Source: Candidatus Kaiserbacteria bacterium
GTDB lineage: Bacteria > Patescibacteriota > Minisyncoccia > Phycocordibacterales > Phycocordibacteraceae
Assembly (NCBI GenBank): GCA_016217905.1
Contig: JACRFL010000006.1
Span: 1-54,033 of the forward strand
DNA length: 54,033 nt
Direction: 5' to 3'
The notes under the pieces were generated by a model. It was given only the letters and a program-made list of their open reading frames with translations. It did no database searches and had not been told where the DNA came from. Positions 22,523 through 31,715 of this stretch are shown here, piece after piece (position 1 is the first letter of the stretch; every line of letters begins with the position of its first letter). The position numbers and the translations under genes are program-made.

Positions 22523-24945
22523 AAATGAACGATTCTTTTATTCTCTGGTTCGAGGACATCAGCATGGACAATGTTGCGCAGGTCGGCGGCAAGAATGCGT
22601 CCTTGGGAGAGCTTATCCGCGCGGTGGAGCCCAGGGGCGTGCGCATCCCGCACGGTTTTGCGGTCACCGCAGCCGCGTACTACCACTACCTCGAGGAGAC
22701 CGGCCTGGACGTTTTCATAGAACAGACGCTCGGCGGGCTCAATACGAAGAACCTGAAGGAGCTCGCCCGATGCGGAAAGCTCGTTCGCGAGAAGATGCGC
22801 GCCACAAAATTGCCGAAGAACCTCGAAGAGGCGATTGCCCAAGCCTACACCGAGATGGAGAAGCGGTACGGGAAAGGTACCGACGTCGCGGTACGAAGCT
22901 CCGCAACCGCCGAGGATCTGCCGGGCGCCTCCTTCGCAGGCGAACAGGAGACCTACCTTAATATCCGCGGTGCCAAGGATGTGGTGCGCGCCGCTGTCTG
23001 GACGATGGCTTCCCTCTTCACCGATCGTGCCATCTCGTACCGCGCCGACCGCGGCTTCGACCACATGAAAGTCGCGCTCTCGGTGGGTGTGCAGAAGATG
23101 GTCCGCTCCGACAAGGGCGCCTCGGGCGTGATGTTCACGGTGGACACTGAAAGCGGCTTCCGCGATGTTGTCATCGTGAACGCGACCTACGGCCTTGGCG
23201 AGATGATTGTCCAGGGCTTCGTCACGCCGGATGAATATCTCGTCGCGAAGTCGAAGATCGGCAACGTGAAGTCGCCCATCATCTGGAAGAAGATTGGCAC
23301 GAACGTCAAGAAGATGATCTACGCGACTGGCAAGTCTGCTGTGGAGCAGACGAGGATCGTGCCGACTCCGAAGGCCGACACCGAGCGTTTCGTCCTCACC
23401 GATGGGGAGATTGTCACGATGGCTACGTGGGGGAAAATCGTCGAGGAGCATTATAGCGAGCGCGCGAAGAAGTGGACGCCGATGGACATGGAGTGGGCGA
23501 AAGATGGCATCACCGGAGAACTCTTCCTCGTGCAGGCACGGCCCGAGACCGTCCAGGCCGCGCGCGACATCTCGAAGCTCGTCGAGTACACGGTGACTGG
23601 CCAGGGCAAAGAACTCGTGCGCGGCATCTCGGTCGGCTCGAAGGCCGCCACAGGAAAGACGCACCTTATCCTTAGTCCGAAGCAGATTCGCGAATTCAAA
23701 GAGGGCGAGATACTCGTGACCACGATGACCGACCCTGACTGGGAACCTATCATGAAGATGGCGAGCGCGATCGTGACCGACGAGGGCGGCCGCACGAGCC
23801 ATGCCGCAATCGTCTCCCGCGAACTCGGCCTTCCGGCCGTCGTTGGCGCGGGCAATGCCACCAAGGTCTTGAAGAAGCCCGCGCTCGTCACGGTCGACAC
23901 GACCGGCAGCGTCGGCATCATCACCGCCGGAAAAGCGAAGATCGCCGTGATAGAACACTCGCTCGGCGCGCTCCCCGAAACCACGACGAAAATCATGGTG
24001 AACATCGCCTCGCCCGAAATAGCGTTCGAAAATTCTTTTCTGCCAGTCTCGGGCGTCGGACTTGCGCGCGAAGAGTTCATCATCGCAAGCAACATCGGCA
24101 TGCACCCGCTCGCGATCCTTAATTTCAAGAAGCTCGCTCCGAAGCTGCGTGCCGCGATAGGAAAGAAGATTACCGGCTGGAAGGATCCGGTCGAGTTCTA
24201 CGTCGATAATCTCGCGTACGGCATCGCGAAGATCGGTGCGGCTTTCAGCCCGCGCCCCGTCATCGTGCGCTTCTCCGACTTCAAGACGAACGAATACGCA
24301 ACGCTGCTTGGAGGCGAGGCCTATGAGCCCGCGGAATCGAATCCGATGATCGGCTGGCGCGGCGCCAGCCGCTACTACGACCCGAAGTTCAAGGCGGCGT
24401 TCGCGCTCGAATGCCGCGCGCTCGTGAAGGTACGCGACGAGATGGGTCTCGCGAACGTGATCCCGATGATCCCCTTCTGCCGCACGATAAAAGAAGCGGA
24501 ACGGGTGCTCGGCATAATGGCGGAACACGGCCTCGTCGCACAATCGCTTGCGACGGGAGACGAGAAAACGACGCCGGTCTATATGATGTGCGAGATACCG
24601 AGTAACGTACTCCTTGCCGACGAGTTCCTCGACCTCTTCGACGGGATGTCGATCGGCTCTAACGACCTCACCCAGCTGACCCTCGGTCTCGATCGCGATT
24701 CCGGCATCGTGACGCATATTGCGGATGAGAACGACGAATCCGTGCGCGCGCTCATAAGCAAGGTCATCCGCACCTGTTCCGCGCGCAAGAAATACATCGG
24801 CATCTGCGGACAGGGGCCCTCCGACCTCCCCGACTTCGCCGAATTCCTCGTGAGAGAAGGCATCGAGAGCATGTCGCTCAACCCCGATTCGGTGGTGAAG
24901 ACCATTGAACACATCGCCGAGCTTGAGGAGCAACTCTCCCGCTAG
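22519..24945 (+). CDS. ppsA: Phosphoenolpyruvate synthase
   Basis: The 808-residue protein has the three domains of PEP synthase: an ATP-binding domain (1-345; VGGKNASLGEL, VRSSATAEDLPGASFAGEQET), the phosphohistidine swivel (about 385-460; DEGGRTSHAAIVSRELGLPAVVG, His near 428) and a TIM-barrel PEP/pyruvate domain (SIGSNDLTQLTLGLDRDSG near 712, catalytic Cys in GICGQGPSD near 763). It interconverts pyruvate, ATP and water with PEP, AMP and Pi. In organisms lacking pyruvate kinase it can run toward pyruvate and ATP, which fits its position beside enolase and a 2-hydroxyacid dehydrogenase here. Confidence 0.96.
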   Translation: MKMNDSFILWFEDISMDNVAQVGGKNASLGELIRAVEPRGVRIPHGFAVTAAAYYHYLEETGLDVFIEQTLGGLNTKNLKELARCGKLVREKMRATKLPKNLEEAIAQAYTEMEKRYGKGTDVAVRSSATAEDLPGASFAGEQETYLNIRGAKDVVRAAVWTMASLFTDRAISYRADRGFDHMKVALSVGVQKMVRSDKGASGVMFTVDTESGFRDVVIVNATYGLGEMIVQGFVTPDEYLVAKSKIGNVKSPIIWKKIGTNVKKMIYATGKSAVEQTRIVPTPKADTERFVLTDGEIVTMATWGKIVEEHYSERAKKWTPMDMEWAKDGITGELFLVQARPETVQAARDISKLVEYTVTGQGKELVRGISVGSKAATGKTHLILSPKQIREFKEGEILVTTMTDPDWEPIMKMASAIVTDEGGRTSHAAIVSRELGLPAVVGAGNATKVLKKPALVTVDTTGSVGIITAGKAKIAVIEHSLGALPETTTKIMVNIASPEIAFENSFLPVSGVGLAREEFIIASNIGMHPLAILNFKKLAPKLRAAIGKKITGWKDPVEFYVDNLAYGIAKIGAAFSPRPVIVRFSDFKTNEYATLLGGEAYEPAESNPMIGWRGASRYYDPKFKAAFALECRALVKVRDEMGLANVIPMIPFCRTIKEAERVLGIMAEHGLVAQSLATGDEKTTPVYMMCEIPSNVLLADEFLDLFDGMSIGSNDLTQLTLGLDRDSGIVTHIADENDESVRALISKVIRTCSARKKYIGICGQGPSDLPDFAEFLVREGIESMSLNPDSVVKTIEHIAELEEQLSR

Positions 24946-24948
24946 CGT

Positions 24949-26139
24949 ATGCGCTTCACCGCCGTCACGGCTCGTCCGATTCTTGACACGCGCGGACGCC
25001 CGACCGTCGAGACGACCCTCGTTACCGGTACGCTCGCCGCGACCGCATCGGTTCCCTCAGGCAAGAGCACCGGATCGCACGAAGCGCTCGAACTGCGCAA
25101 CGCCGACGGAGACGTCACGGGCGCAATCGCGAATATCGAAGGCGAGATAGCGCGCGCGCTTATAGCACACGATTTCAATTTTCCCGATGAGCTCGACGCG
25201 TTTCTTATCGAGCTCGACGGCACGCCAGATAAGTCGCGCCTCGGCGCGAACGCGCTCCTCTCGGTCTCTATCGCCGCACAGAGGCTCTTCGCGCTTCAGG
25301 AGAACGTGCCGCTCTGGAGCGCGATCGCAAGACGCGCGGGAACGACGCCTTCCGCGCCGCGACTCTATGTGAACATCATGAACGGCGGCGTCCATGCGGA
25401 TTTTCGACTTCCCTTTCAGGAATATATGCTTGTGGTCGAAGGGAAAACGAGTGATGCATTCCCTACCGCGAAAGAAGCGTTCGCGAAGCTTGGAGAGAGA
25501 CTTGGTACAGGCACTCCGATGGGCGACGAGGGCGGCTATGCACCGACCTTTAACACACTTGAGCGTCCATTCGAGCTCCTTGCCGAACTGGCGGCGGAAT
25601 TTTCGAGCACTTCAATTGCCATCGATGTTGCCGCGAGCGAGCTCTACCGCGACGGCGCGTATCGCTTGCTCGACAAATCCTACTTACCGCAAGAACTTAC
25701 TACCATATATGGTAGTATCGCAGTCCGGTACCCTCTCCACAGCATCGAGGATCCTTTTCATGAAAACGCGGGGGATGATTTCGCCCGCCTGACCGCAATG
25801 CTCGGCGGCAAGGTGCTCGTCGTCGGCGATGATCTCACGGTCACGAACTCGGCGCGCATCAAAGAAGCTGCCGCACGTAAAGAGATAAACGCCGTTCTCA
25901 TTAAGCCGAACCAGATTGGCACGGTGCGGGAGGCGATACAGGCGGTGCAGGCAACCTATGCCGCCGGGTGGCAGGCGATCGCCTCGCATCGCTCGGGCGA
26001 AACACACGATACCTTCATCGCGGACTTCGCCTATGGCGTCGGCGCACACGGCATCAAGGCCGGTGGCTTGGGACAAAGAGAGCGGCTTGAGAAATACGAG
26101 CGTCTCCTCGCCATCGAACACGAAGCTGCGGTGGTATAA
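24949..26139 (+). CDS. eno: Enolase
   Basis: Enolase converts 2-phosphoglycerate to PEP. The 396-residue protein is about 30 residues shorter than usual and divergent, but keeps RPILDTRGRPTVETTLV, SVPSGKSTGSHEALELR, NIMNGGVHADFRLPFQEYM, the acid GDEGGYAPT, SIEDPFHENAGDDFARL, GDDLTVTN, LIKPNQIGT (near 316) and ASHRSGETHDTFIADFA. The usual NNLDIQEFM becomes DFRLPFQEYM, common in compact genomes. It starts 3 bases after the PEP synthase stop, so translation is coupled. No other candidate enolase is in the window. Confidence 0.95.
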   Translation: MRFTAVTARPILDTRGRPTVETTLVTGTLAATASVPSGKSTGSHEALELRNADGDVTGAIANIEGEIARALIAHDFNFPDELDAFLIELDGTPDKSRLGANALLSVSIAAQRLFALQENVPLWSAIARRAGTTPSAPRLYVNIMNGGVHADFRLPFQEYMLVVEGKTSDAFPTAKEAFAKLGERLGTGTPMGDEGGYAPTFNTLERPFELLAELAAEFSSTSIAIDVAASELYRDGAYRLLDKSYLPQELTTIYGSIAVRYPLHSIEDPFHENAGDDFARLTAMLGGKVLVVGDDLTVTNSARIKEAAARKEINAVLIKPNQIGTVREAIQAVQATYAAGWQAIASHRSGETHDTFIADFAYGVGAHGIKAGGLGQRERLEKYERLLAIEHEAAVV

Positions 26140-26152
26140 TTCCAACATAAGT

Positions 26153-27160
26153 ATGAAAATCCATTACTTTTCGGGCGAGCCGTGGGAGGAAGCGTTTGTG
26201 CGCGCGAAGCTTCCCGATGCAGACATTACTTTCCATGAAGGACCTTTTTCGTCACACGCGGAGCTGACGGACCCCGATGCGGCGGTCCTCTGCATCTTTA
26301 TGGAATCCCGCATCGGGGAAGCCGAGATGAATCGCTTCCCCGCCTTGAAGCTCATCGCCACCCGCTCCACCGGCTTTGACCACGTCGACCTCGCCGAGGC
26401 GAAGAAGCGCAGCATCGCGGTGGCGACCGTGCCATTTTACGGAGAGAACACCGTCGCCGAATTCGCGTTCGCCCTGCTGCTCGCGCTCTCGCGGCGCATC
26501 ATCGACGCCGATGAGCGCGTGCGCGAGGGTACGTTCTCTCCCGCGGGACTGCGCGGTTTTGACCTCGCCGGGAAAACGCTCGGTGTCGTCGGCTGCGGCC
26601 ATATCGGCATGCACGCCATCAAAATGGCAAACGGCTTCGGCATGAAGGTTCTCGGGTTTGAAGTACACCCAGATGAAGCGCGTACTAAAGAATTCAACTT
26701 CACTTACGCTGGCCTCCCCGACCTGCTCGCGACCTCCGACATCGTCACGCTCCACGTCCCCTACAACGAGCACACCTACCACCTTATCAACAAAGAAAAC
26801 ATCGCCGGTATGAAAAAGGGTGCGTACCTGATCAACACGTCGCGCGGCGCGGTCGTCGAGACCGATGCGCTCGTCGAAGCGCTCAAGAGCGGCATTCTCG
26901 CCGGCGCTGCGCTCGATGTGCTCGAGGAGGAGGGCGAGCTGAACGAAGAGGCGGCGCTCCTCACCGCGCCGCACCCAAATGCTGACGTAATCAAGACCGC
27001 GCTTGAGAATCACTACCTCATCGATCACCCGCGCGTCATTGTGACTCCACACCTCGCCTTTAACACGACCGAGGCCATTGAGCGGATTCTGAACACCACG
27101 ATAGAAAACATACGGGGCTTCGCAGCTGGTATGCCGATCAACATCGTCAAAACGGACTGA
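26153..27160 (+). CDS. D-isomer 2-hydroxyacid dehydrogenase (D-lactate dehydrogenase-like)
   Basis: The 335-residue protein has the NAD-binding Rossmann motif GVVGCGHIGMHAIKMANGFGMKV (about 146), the catalytic arginine in LINTSRGAVV (about 233), the acid in ALDVLEEEGEL and the histidine in VIVTPHLAFNT (about 300). The family includes D-lactate dehydrogenase and hydroxypyruvate reductase. In this operon either would make sense: reducing pyruvate from PEP synthase to D-lactate to recycle NADH, or hydroxypyruvate to the glycerate used by the kinase. The ATG at 26153 is chosen because the upstream part of the long frame overlaps enolase. A TATAAT sits 12 bases before it, possibly an internal promoter. 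Confidence 0.9.
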   Translation: MKIHYFSGEPWEEAFVRAKLPDADITFHEGPFSSHAELTDPDAAVLCIFMESRIGEAEMNRFPALKLIATRSTGFDHVDLAEAKKRSIAVATVPFYGENTVAEFAFALLLALSRRIIDADERVREGTFSPAGLRGFDLAGKTLGVVGCGHIGMHAIKMANGFGMKVLGFEVHPDEARTKEFNFTYAGLPDLLATSDIVTLHVPYNEHTYHLINKENIAGMKKGAYLINTSRGAVVETDALVEALKSGILAGAALDVLEEEGELNEEAALLTAPHPNADVIKTALENHYLIDHPRVIVTPHLAFNTTEAIERILNTTIENIRGFAAGMPINIVKTD

Positions 27161-27173
27161 CCCGGCCTGCGTA

Positions 27174-28415
27174 TCAGATCCGATCGCGCAGCCGCATCGC
27201 CTCTACGATCCTCGAGAGCGCAAGGGCATATGCAGCCTGACGGAGCGTAACTCCGCGGTCGGCCGCAAAATCGGCGACCTCGCGGTACGCTCCGCGCATC
27301 TTTTCCCGGAGCTTCGCCTCGACATCCGCGCGACTCCAGCGCTCTCCGATGCGGTTTTGTATCCATTCGAAATAGGAGACCGTAACGCCGCCGGCGTTCG
27401 CAAGCACGTCGGGAATAACCGCGACGCTCCGCGCCTTAAGCACGCTGTCCGCTTCCGGCGTGACCGGTCCGTTCGCAATTTCTAGTATGATGCCCGATTT
27501 TACCGAAGCGGCATTTTCCGAGGTAATCTGCTCCTCAAGCGCGGCGGGCACGAGGATGTCGGCCGCGGTGGCGAGAACGGCCGAGGCGTCCGCACGATGT
27601 CCCCCGCCGGAAGCAGCATCAAGTACAGAACCAGAAACTTCTTTTGCGGCGAGCACGGCCGCAACATCGAGCCCGCTCTCTTCTACGAGTGTGCCTTTCG
27701 AGTCGGCGAGCGCGACGACTTTCGTCTTCATCGCGTCGAGGAGCCGCGCCGCCTGCGCGCCGGCGTTCCCGAGTCCCTGCACGGCGGCCGAGAGGCGCGA
27801 CGCATCGAGCGATTGATCCTCCAGGAGCGCGGCGAGCACGGCAATCGCGCCGTCGGCGGTCGCCGTGTCCCGCCCGGCGCTGCCGCCAAGCGGAAGAGGC
27901 TTCCCCGTGATCATCGCCGGAAGGCTCTTCCCCATGATGCGCTCATATTCGTCGAGCATGACGGCCATGATTTCCGGCGTCGTGTAGACGTCCGGAGCGG
28001 GAATGTCCGTGTCGGGACCGAGCCTCTCCGAAAACGCGCGGATATACGCGCGCGCAAGTTCAAAAATCTCCTTCTGCGAGAGCTTCTTCGGATCGACAGT
28101 CACGCCACCCTTCGCTCCCCCGAAGGGGATGTCGACGACCGCGCACTTCACGGCCATCATGGCCGCCAAGGCCGACACCTCGTCCTCGTCCGCTCCCGGA
28201 TGAAAGCGGATGCCGCCCTTGTACGGGCCGCTGGCGTTGTTGTATTGCACGCGGTACGCCGGAAACGCTGCGGTGCCGCCGTCGTCAAGTGGGATGGTAA
28301 GCTCGGCGCGAAGAATCCGGTCCGGCGTCTGAAACGCTTCTCGTTCGACATCGGTGAGACCGATGAGTTGCGCCGATGCGTGTATATTTTGTTTGAAATA
28401 GTGGAATGCTGCCAT
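27174..28415 (-). CDS. gdhA: Glutamate dehydrogenase (Glu/Leu/Phe/Val family)
   Basis: The 413-residue protein carries the hallmarks of hexameric amino-acid dehydrogenases: YNNASGPYKGGIRFHPGADEDEVSALAAMMAVKCAVVDIPFGGAKGGV (with substrate and catalytic lysines), DIPAPDVYT, and a C-terminal Rossmann domain with AAVQGLGNAGAQAARLL. It deaminates glutamate to 2-oxoglutarate with NAD(P)+, or the reverse. I start at the ATG at 28415, where family homology begins; a GTG at 28433 is possible. It converges with the dehydrogenase gene, 13 bases apart. Such a gene would link amino-acid scavenging to redox balance. Confidence 0.92.
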   Translation of the reverse strand: MAAFHYFKQNIHASAQLIGLTDVEREAFQTPDRILRAELTIPLDDGGTAAFPAYRVQYNNASGPYKGGIRFHPGADEDEVSALAAMMAVKCAVVDIPFGGAKGGVTVDPKKLSQKEIFELARAYIRAFSERLGPDTDIPAPDVYTTPEIMAVMLDEYERIMGKSLPAMITGKPLPLGGSAGRDTATADGAIAVLAALLEDQSLDASRLSAAVQGLGNAGAQAARLLDAMKTKVVALADSKGTLVEESGLDVAAVLAAKEVSGSVLDAASGGGHRADASAVLATAADILVPAALEEQITSENAASVKSGIILEIANGPVTPEADSVLKARSVAVIPDVLANAGGVTVSYFEWIQNRIGERWSRADVEAKLREKMRGAYREVADFAADRGVTLRQAAYALALSRIVEAMRLRDRI

Positions 28416-28484
28416 ACCGATACGGTGAGTCACCGCTCCCGTACATATTACTACACGCGCTCACGTGGTATCCTGGCAAAGATC

Positions 28485-29114
28485 ATGCCCCCGCCCACTC
28501 CCGCGATCACAGCGGTCGCACAGCCCTCGTCCTTTCGCAGGAAACTCGCGTTATCTCTGGGTTTTATGTTCGTCTCTGTCGCGTATGTGGTGTGGCAAAA
28601 CACGAGCGGCGGACAATCGGCCGTTGCCAAAACTTCCGAAGAGGAAGTCACTCCGGGCCAGTCGTACCGGGCTGCAAATGAGGCATTCTTGCAGACGCTC
28701 GCCCAGGTGCGCGATTCAATGTCGTCAACCACACCCGCATCCGCATCCCCGTCAACGGGAAGCTCCCTCCCCGCTTCGCAGGTACCGCATCCGATGTCGA
28801 GGCCCGCGATGATGCCAAAATCAATGGGTCTCTATGCCGACGGCTCGTATACCGGCAGTCCCGCCGATGCGTACTACGGAACGGTACAGGTAGTAGCGAT
28901 CGTGCGAAACGGGAAGATGACCGATGTGCAGTTCCTGCAGCACCCGGACAACCAGCCGAACTCACGCTACATCAACGGACAAGCGATGCCGCTCCTCACC
29001 CAGGAAGCGATCCGGGCGCAGAGCGCACAGGTCGACGGTGTCTCGGGAGCGACCTTCACCAGCCAGGCGTTTGTGCAGTCGCTTTCTTCGGCTCTCGCGC
29101 AGGCGAAAGCGTAA
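28485..29114 (+). CDS. Membrane-anchored FMN-binding protein with covalent-FMN motif
   Basis: The 209-residue protein has one N-terminal membrane helix (about 20-38, KLALSLGFMFVSVAYVVW), a Ser/Thr/Pro-rich linker (60-100), and an FMN-binding domain (about 115-209) of the NqrC/RnfG C-terminal type: YADGSYTGSPADAYYGTVQVVAIVRNGKMTDV and the flavinylation motif DGVSGATFTS, where Thr 190 should be esterified to FMN by ApbE. The domain would face outside. The membrane flavoreductase gene starts one base after its stop, so the two surely act together. Confidence 0.87.
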   Translation: MPPPTPAITAVAQPSSFRRKLALSLGFMFVSVAYVVWQNTSGGQSAVAKTSEEEVTPGQSYRAANEAFLQTLAQVRDSMSSTTPASASPSTGSSLPASQVPHPMSRPAMMPKSMGLYADGSYTGSPADAYYGTVQVVAIVRNGKMTDVQFLQHPDNQPNSRYINGQAMPLLTQEAIRAQSAQVDGVSGATFTSQAFVQSLSSALAQAKA

Positions 29115-29115
29115 T

Positions 29116-30630
29116 ATGGCATTCATCGACAACTTTCTCAATAGGATCACGATGTACCGTCTCGTGCTGTACTACCTTGTCGCGCTTCTGGTCGCAGCCG
29201 CTCTCCTCGGCTTCTTCGGTGTCCTTCCCTACAGTCCGGGGGATCTCGCCTTCTCGACGCTTCTTATCCTCGCGACATGCGGGATCGCCAATATCGCTTT
29301 CGCAAGAACGTTCGGCGCATCGCCGAACGTCGAATCGGTCTATATTACCGCGCTCATTCTCGCTCTCATCATCACTCCTGTCGCACCGACCGATCATGCC
29401 GGCGTCGGCTTCCTCATTTTCGCGTCAGCATGGGCGATGGCATCAAAATATATCTTCGCCATCGGCAGGAAGCACCTCTTCAATCCGGCGGCATTCGGCG
29501 TCGCGCTCTCCGCACTTCTCATCGGCCACTCGGCTACCTGGTGGGCCGGCGGTAATCTGCCGCTTCTCCCGTTCGTCCTTCTCGGCGGTCTGCTTATCGT
29601 GCGCAAGATACGCCGAGCGGATCTTGTTCTCTCCTTTGGCGTCGCGGCGCTTCTCACGGCCGCTCTTACGGCAAGCGGCAGCACTTATTCGACTGCACTC
29701 ACGCAAACGCTTCTTCACTCCTCATTCTTCTTCCTCGCATTCGCGATGCTCACCGAGCCCCTGACCATGCCGCCCACCCGTCTGCTGCGCATTTTGTACG
29801 GGACGATCGTCGGCTTCCTGTTCGCGCCGAACGTGCATCTCGGTTCTCTCTACCTCTCGCCCGAGCTCGCGCTCCTTGTCGGCAACGTATTCGTCTATGT
29901 CGTCAGCCCCAAAGGACGTTTCCTTTTGATGCTGATGAAGAAAAACGAGCTCGCCGACGGCACCTACGAGTTCGCGTTTGCGCCGGACCGGCCCTTCGCG
30001 TGGCGTCCGGGACAATATCTCGAGTGGACGCTTTCGCACCGCTTCAATGACGACCGCGGCAATCGCCGTTACTTCACCATCGCCTCGTCACCTGCCGAAG
30101 ACATGGTGCGCCTCGGTGTGAAGTTCCACGAACCGAAGAGCAGCTTCAAGCGCGCGCTCGATGCGATGAAGACGGGTGATACGATATCCGCGTCGCATCT
30201 CGCCGGAGATTTCGTCCTGCCGAAGGACGCGACAAAAAAGCTTGTATTTATCGCCGGCGGCATCGGCGTCACTCCCTTCCGCAGCATGGTGCAGCATCTG
30301 GTAGACACGAAGGACCCGCGCGCCATCACGCTTCTCTACTCGAACAAGACCGCTTCCGAGATCGCGTACAAAGATGTCTTCGACAGCGCGGCGCAAGCGA
30401 TCGGAATGAAAACCGTCTACGCGCTCACCGACGAGCCGAGTCCAGTACCGGGCACGCATGCGGGAAAGATCGACGGCGCGCTCATAAAGCGAGAAGTGCC
30501 CGATTATGCGGAACGTACGTTCTACATTTCCGGCCCGCACGGCATGGTCGAGGCATTTAAAAAGACTCTGCGGGGAATGGGCGTGTCGCGCCTGCGCATC
30601 AAGACCGACTACTTCCCCGGATTTGCGTAA
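29116..30630 (+). CDS. RnfD/NqrB-like membrane domain fused to a ferredoxin-NADP reductase-type domain
   Basis: The 504-residue protein starts with eight to nine membrane helices (residues 12-270) resembling RnfD/NqrB/UnbV-type proteins (KHLFNPAAFGVALSALLIGH). From about 278 it continues as a FAD/NAD(P) reductase: PFAWRPGQYLEWTL, RRYFTIASSPAED (FAD), KKLVFIAGGIGVTPFRSM (nucleotide) and RTFYISGPHGMVEAFKKTL. It should move electrons between NAD(P)H in the cytoplasm and the FMN protein encoded just upstream. This is a compact relative of Rnf/Nqr logic, in one chain, without the other Rnf subunits nearby. Ion pumping cannot be inferred. Confidence 0.88.
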   Translation: MAFIDNFLNRITMYRLVLYYLVALLVAAALLGFFGVLPYSPGDLAFSTLLILATCGIANIAFARTFGASPNVESVYITALILALIITPVAPTDHAGVGFLIFASAWAMASKYIFAIGRKHLFNPAAFGVALSALLIGHSATWWAGGNLPLLPFVLLGGLLIVRKIRRADLVLSFGVAALLTAALTASGSTYSTALTQTLLHSSFFFLAFAMLTEPLTMPPTRLLRILYGTIVGFLFAPNVHLGSLYLSPELALLVGNVFVYVVSPKGRFLLMLMKKNELADGTYEFAFAPDRPFAWRPGQYLEWTLSHRFNDDRGNRRYFTIASSPAEDMVRLGVKFHEPKSSFKRALDAMKTGDTISASHLAGDFVLPKDATKKLVFIAGGIGVTPFRSMVQHLVDTKDPRAITLLYSNKTASEIAYKDVFDSAAQAIGMKTVYALTDEPSPVPGTHAGKIDGALIKREVPDYAERTFYISGPHGMVEAFKKTLRGMGVSRLRIKTDYFPGFA

Positions 30631-30650
30631 TGCTAGATGATCACGATTGC

Positions 30651-31697
30651 TCACGCACTCTGCCTCCTGATGTTCTGATAAAGCGAGAGGAATGTGAACA
30701 ACGTGCTGGTGCAGAGCGGCCCGAGAAGCACACCCACGGGGCCGAAGAATATGAGACCGCCGAATACGGACAAGAACACAGGGAGCGGGTGCAACTGCAT
30801 CCCCCTCCCCATCAAGCGGGGACTGAGGAAATTATCTATCAAACCGACTGCAAGAACGCTCCAGATCAGGAGCCCTATCGCGGGAGTGGTCGCTCCGGCG
30901 ATGAATAAATATGCAATACCAGGTATAAGGATGAGCGAGGTACCGATGCCAGGCACAAGCGCTGAGAATGCGGCCACGACTCCCCACAAGACACTGTTCG
31001 GAACGCCGAATATCGCAAACCCGATGCCGGTCAGCACGCCCTGTATGAGCGCGACAACAAGACTTCCTCGCACGACCGACTGTACAGAGAGCCTGAGCTG
31101 CGAGAACACCATATTATCGTCAGCATCCACAAGAGGACTTACCCGAACGATCGTCTGCTTGAGACTGTCACCGTCACGAAACAGGTAGTAGAGCGCGATG
31201 AGAAAGAGGAAGAGCGTGGCGAGGAATCGAGCGGCACTGCCGAAGGCACCACCAAGATTCTGGATGAGCCATTGCAGACCGTCTTTCACGTATTGATCGA
31301 ATGATGTCGAGAGATCTGCCGCAGAGAGTGAGAGGTGCGGTGCGTACGTCGCAACTGCGCTGTTCACGAAACCGAATACTGTATCGAGATACGCTCTGCT
31401 CGTGCCGTCCGACAAGGAGACATAGAGATCCTGCGCATCATTCGCTATCTGTACGGCCACGAACGAAAGAGGACCAAGGATACATACGAGAGCAATCAGG
31501 ATCGTGACGAACGCAGCGAACCCCGGCGAGCGATGTGTCCAGCGGTATATACCCTCGTAGAGCGGGTGGAGTACGGTCGCAAATATCGCCGCAAGCACAA
31601 GCGCTATGAGGAACGGGCGGAAGATGAAAAAGACGAGCACAGACGAAGCGGCTATCAGGCCAAGGAGGAAATACGGCTGCAATATCTTTACGTTCAT
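30651..31697 (-). CDS. AI-2E family transporter (PerM-like permease)
   Basis: The 348-residue protein has about eight membrane helices in the AI-2E/PerM pattern, with the conserved PLYEGIYRW, a central soluble segment (110-150), ALYYLFRDGDSLKQTI, and the C-terminal GIPNSVLWGVVAAFSALVP-type and DNFLSPRLMGRGMQLHPLPVFLSVFGGLIFFGPVGVLLGPL motifs. Members export quorum-sensing AI-2, act as sodium/proton antiporters or are uncharacterised; here the substrate is unknown. I start at the ATG at 31697, 7 bases after TATACT, because a GTG two codons earlier would overlap the promoter. Confidence 0.9.
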   Translation of the reverse strand: MNVKILQPYFLLGLIAASSVLVFFIFRPFLIALVLAAIFATVLHPLYEGIYRWTHRSPGFAAFVTILIALVCILGPLSFVAVQIANDAQDLYVSLSDGTSRAYLDTVFGFVNSAVATYAPHLSLSAADLSTSFDQYVKDGLQWLIQNLGGAFGSAARFLATLFLFLIALYYLFRDGDSLKQTIVRVSPLVDADDNMVFSQLRLSVQSVVRGSLVVALIQGVLTGIGFAIFGVPNSVLWGVVAAFSALVPGIGTSLILIPGIAYLFIAGATTPAIGLLIWSVLAVGLIDNFLSPRLMGRGMQLHPLPVFLSVFGGLIFFGPVGVLLGPLCTSTLFTFLSLYQNIRRQSA

Positions 31698-31704
31698 ATC
31701 CACC

Positions 31705-31710
31705 AGTATA
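31705..31710 (-). promoter_or_regulatory. Candidate -10 element of the AI-2E transporter gene (leaderless)
   Basis: TATACT with 7 bases to the ATG at 31697. Confidence 0.5.
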
Positions 31711-31715
31711 TCCCA

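Noticed and set aside
22378-24933. 851-codon open frame antisense to PEP synthase
   Set aside because: It is a shadow of the high-GC codon usage of ppsA; no family motifs, and the plus-strand gene is certain.
27597-28484. N-terminal extension of the FMN-binding protein by about 296 codons
   Set aside because: It overlaps glutamate dehydrogenase on the other strand and has no homology; the membrane helix and normal start lie at 28485.
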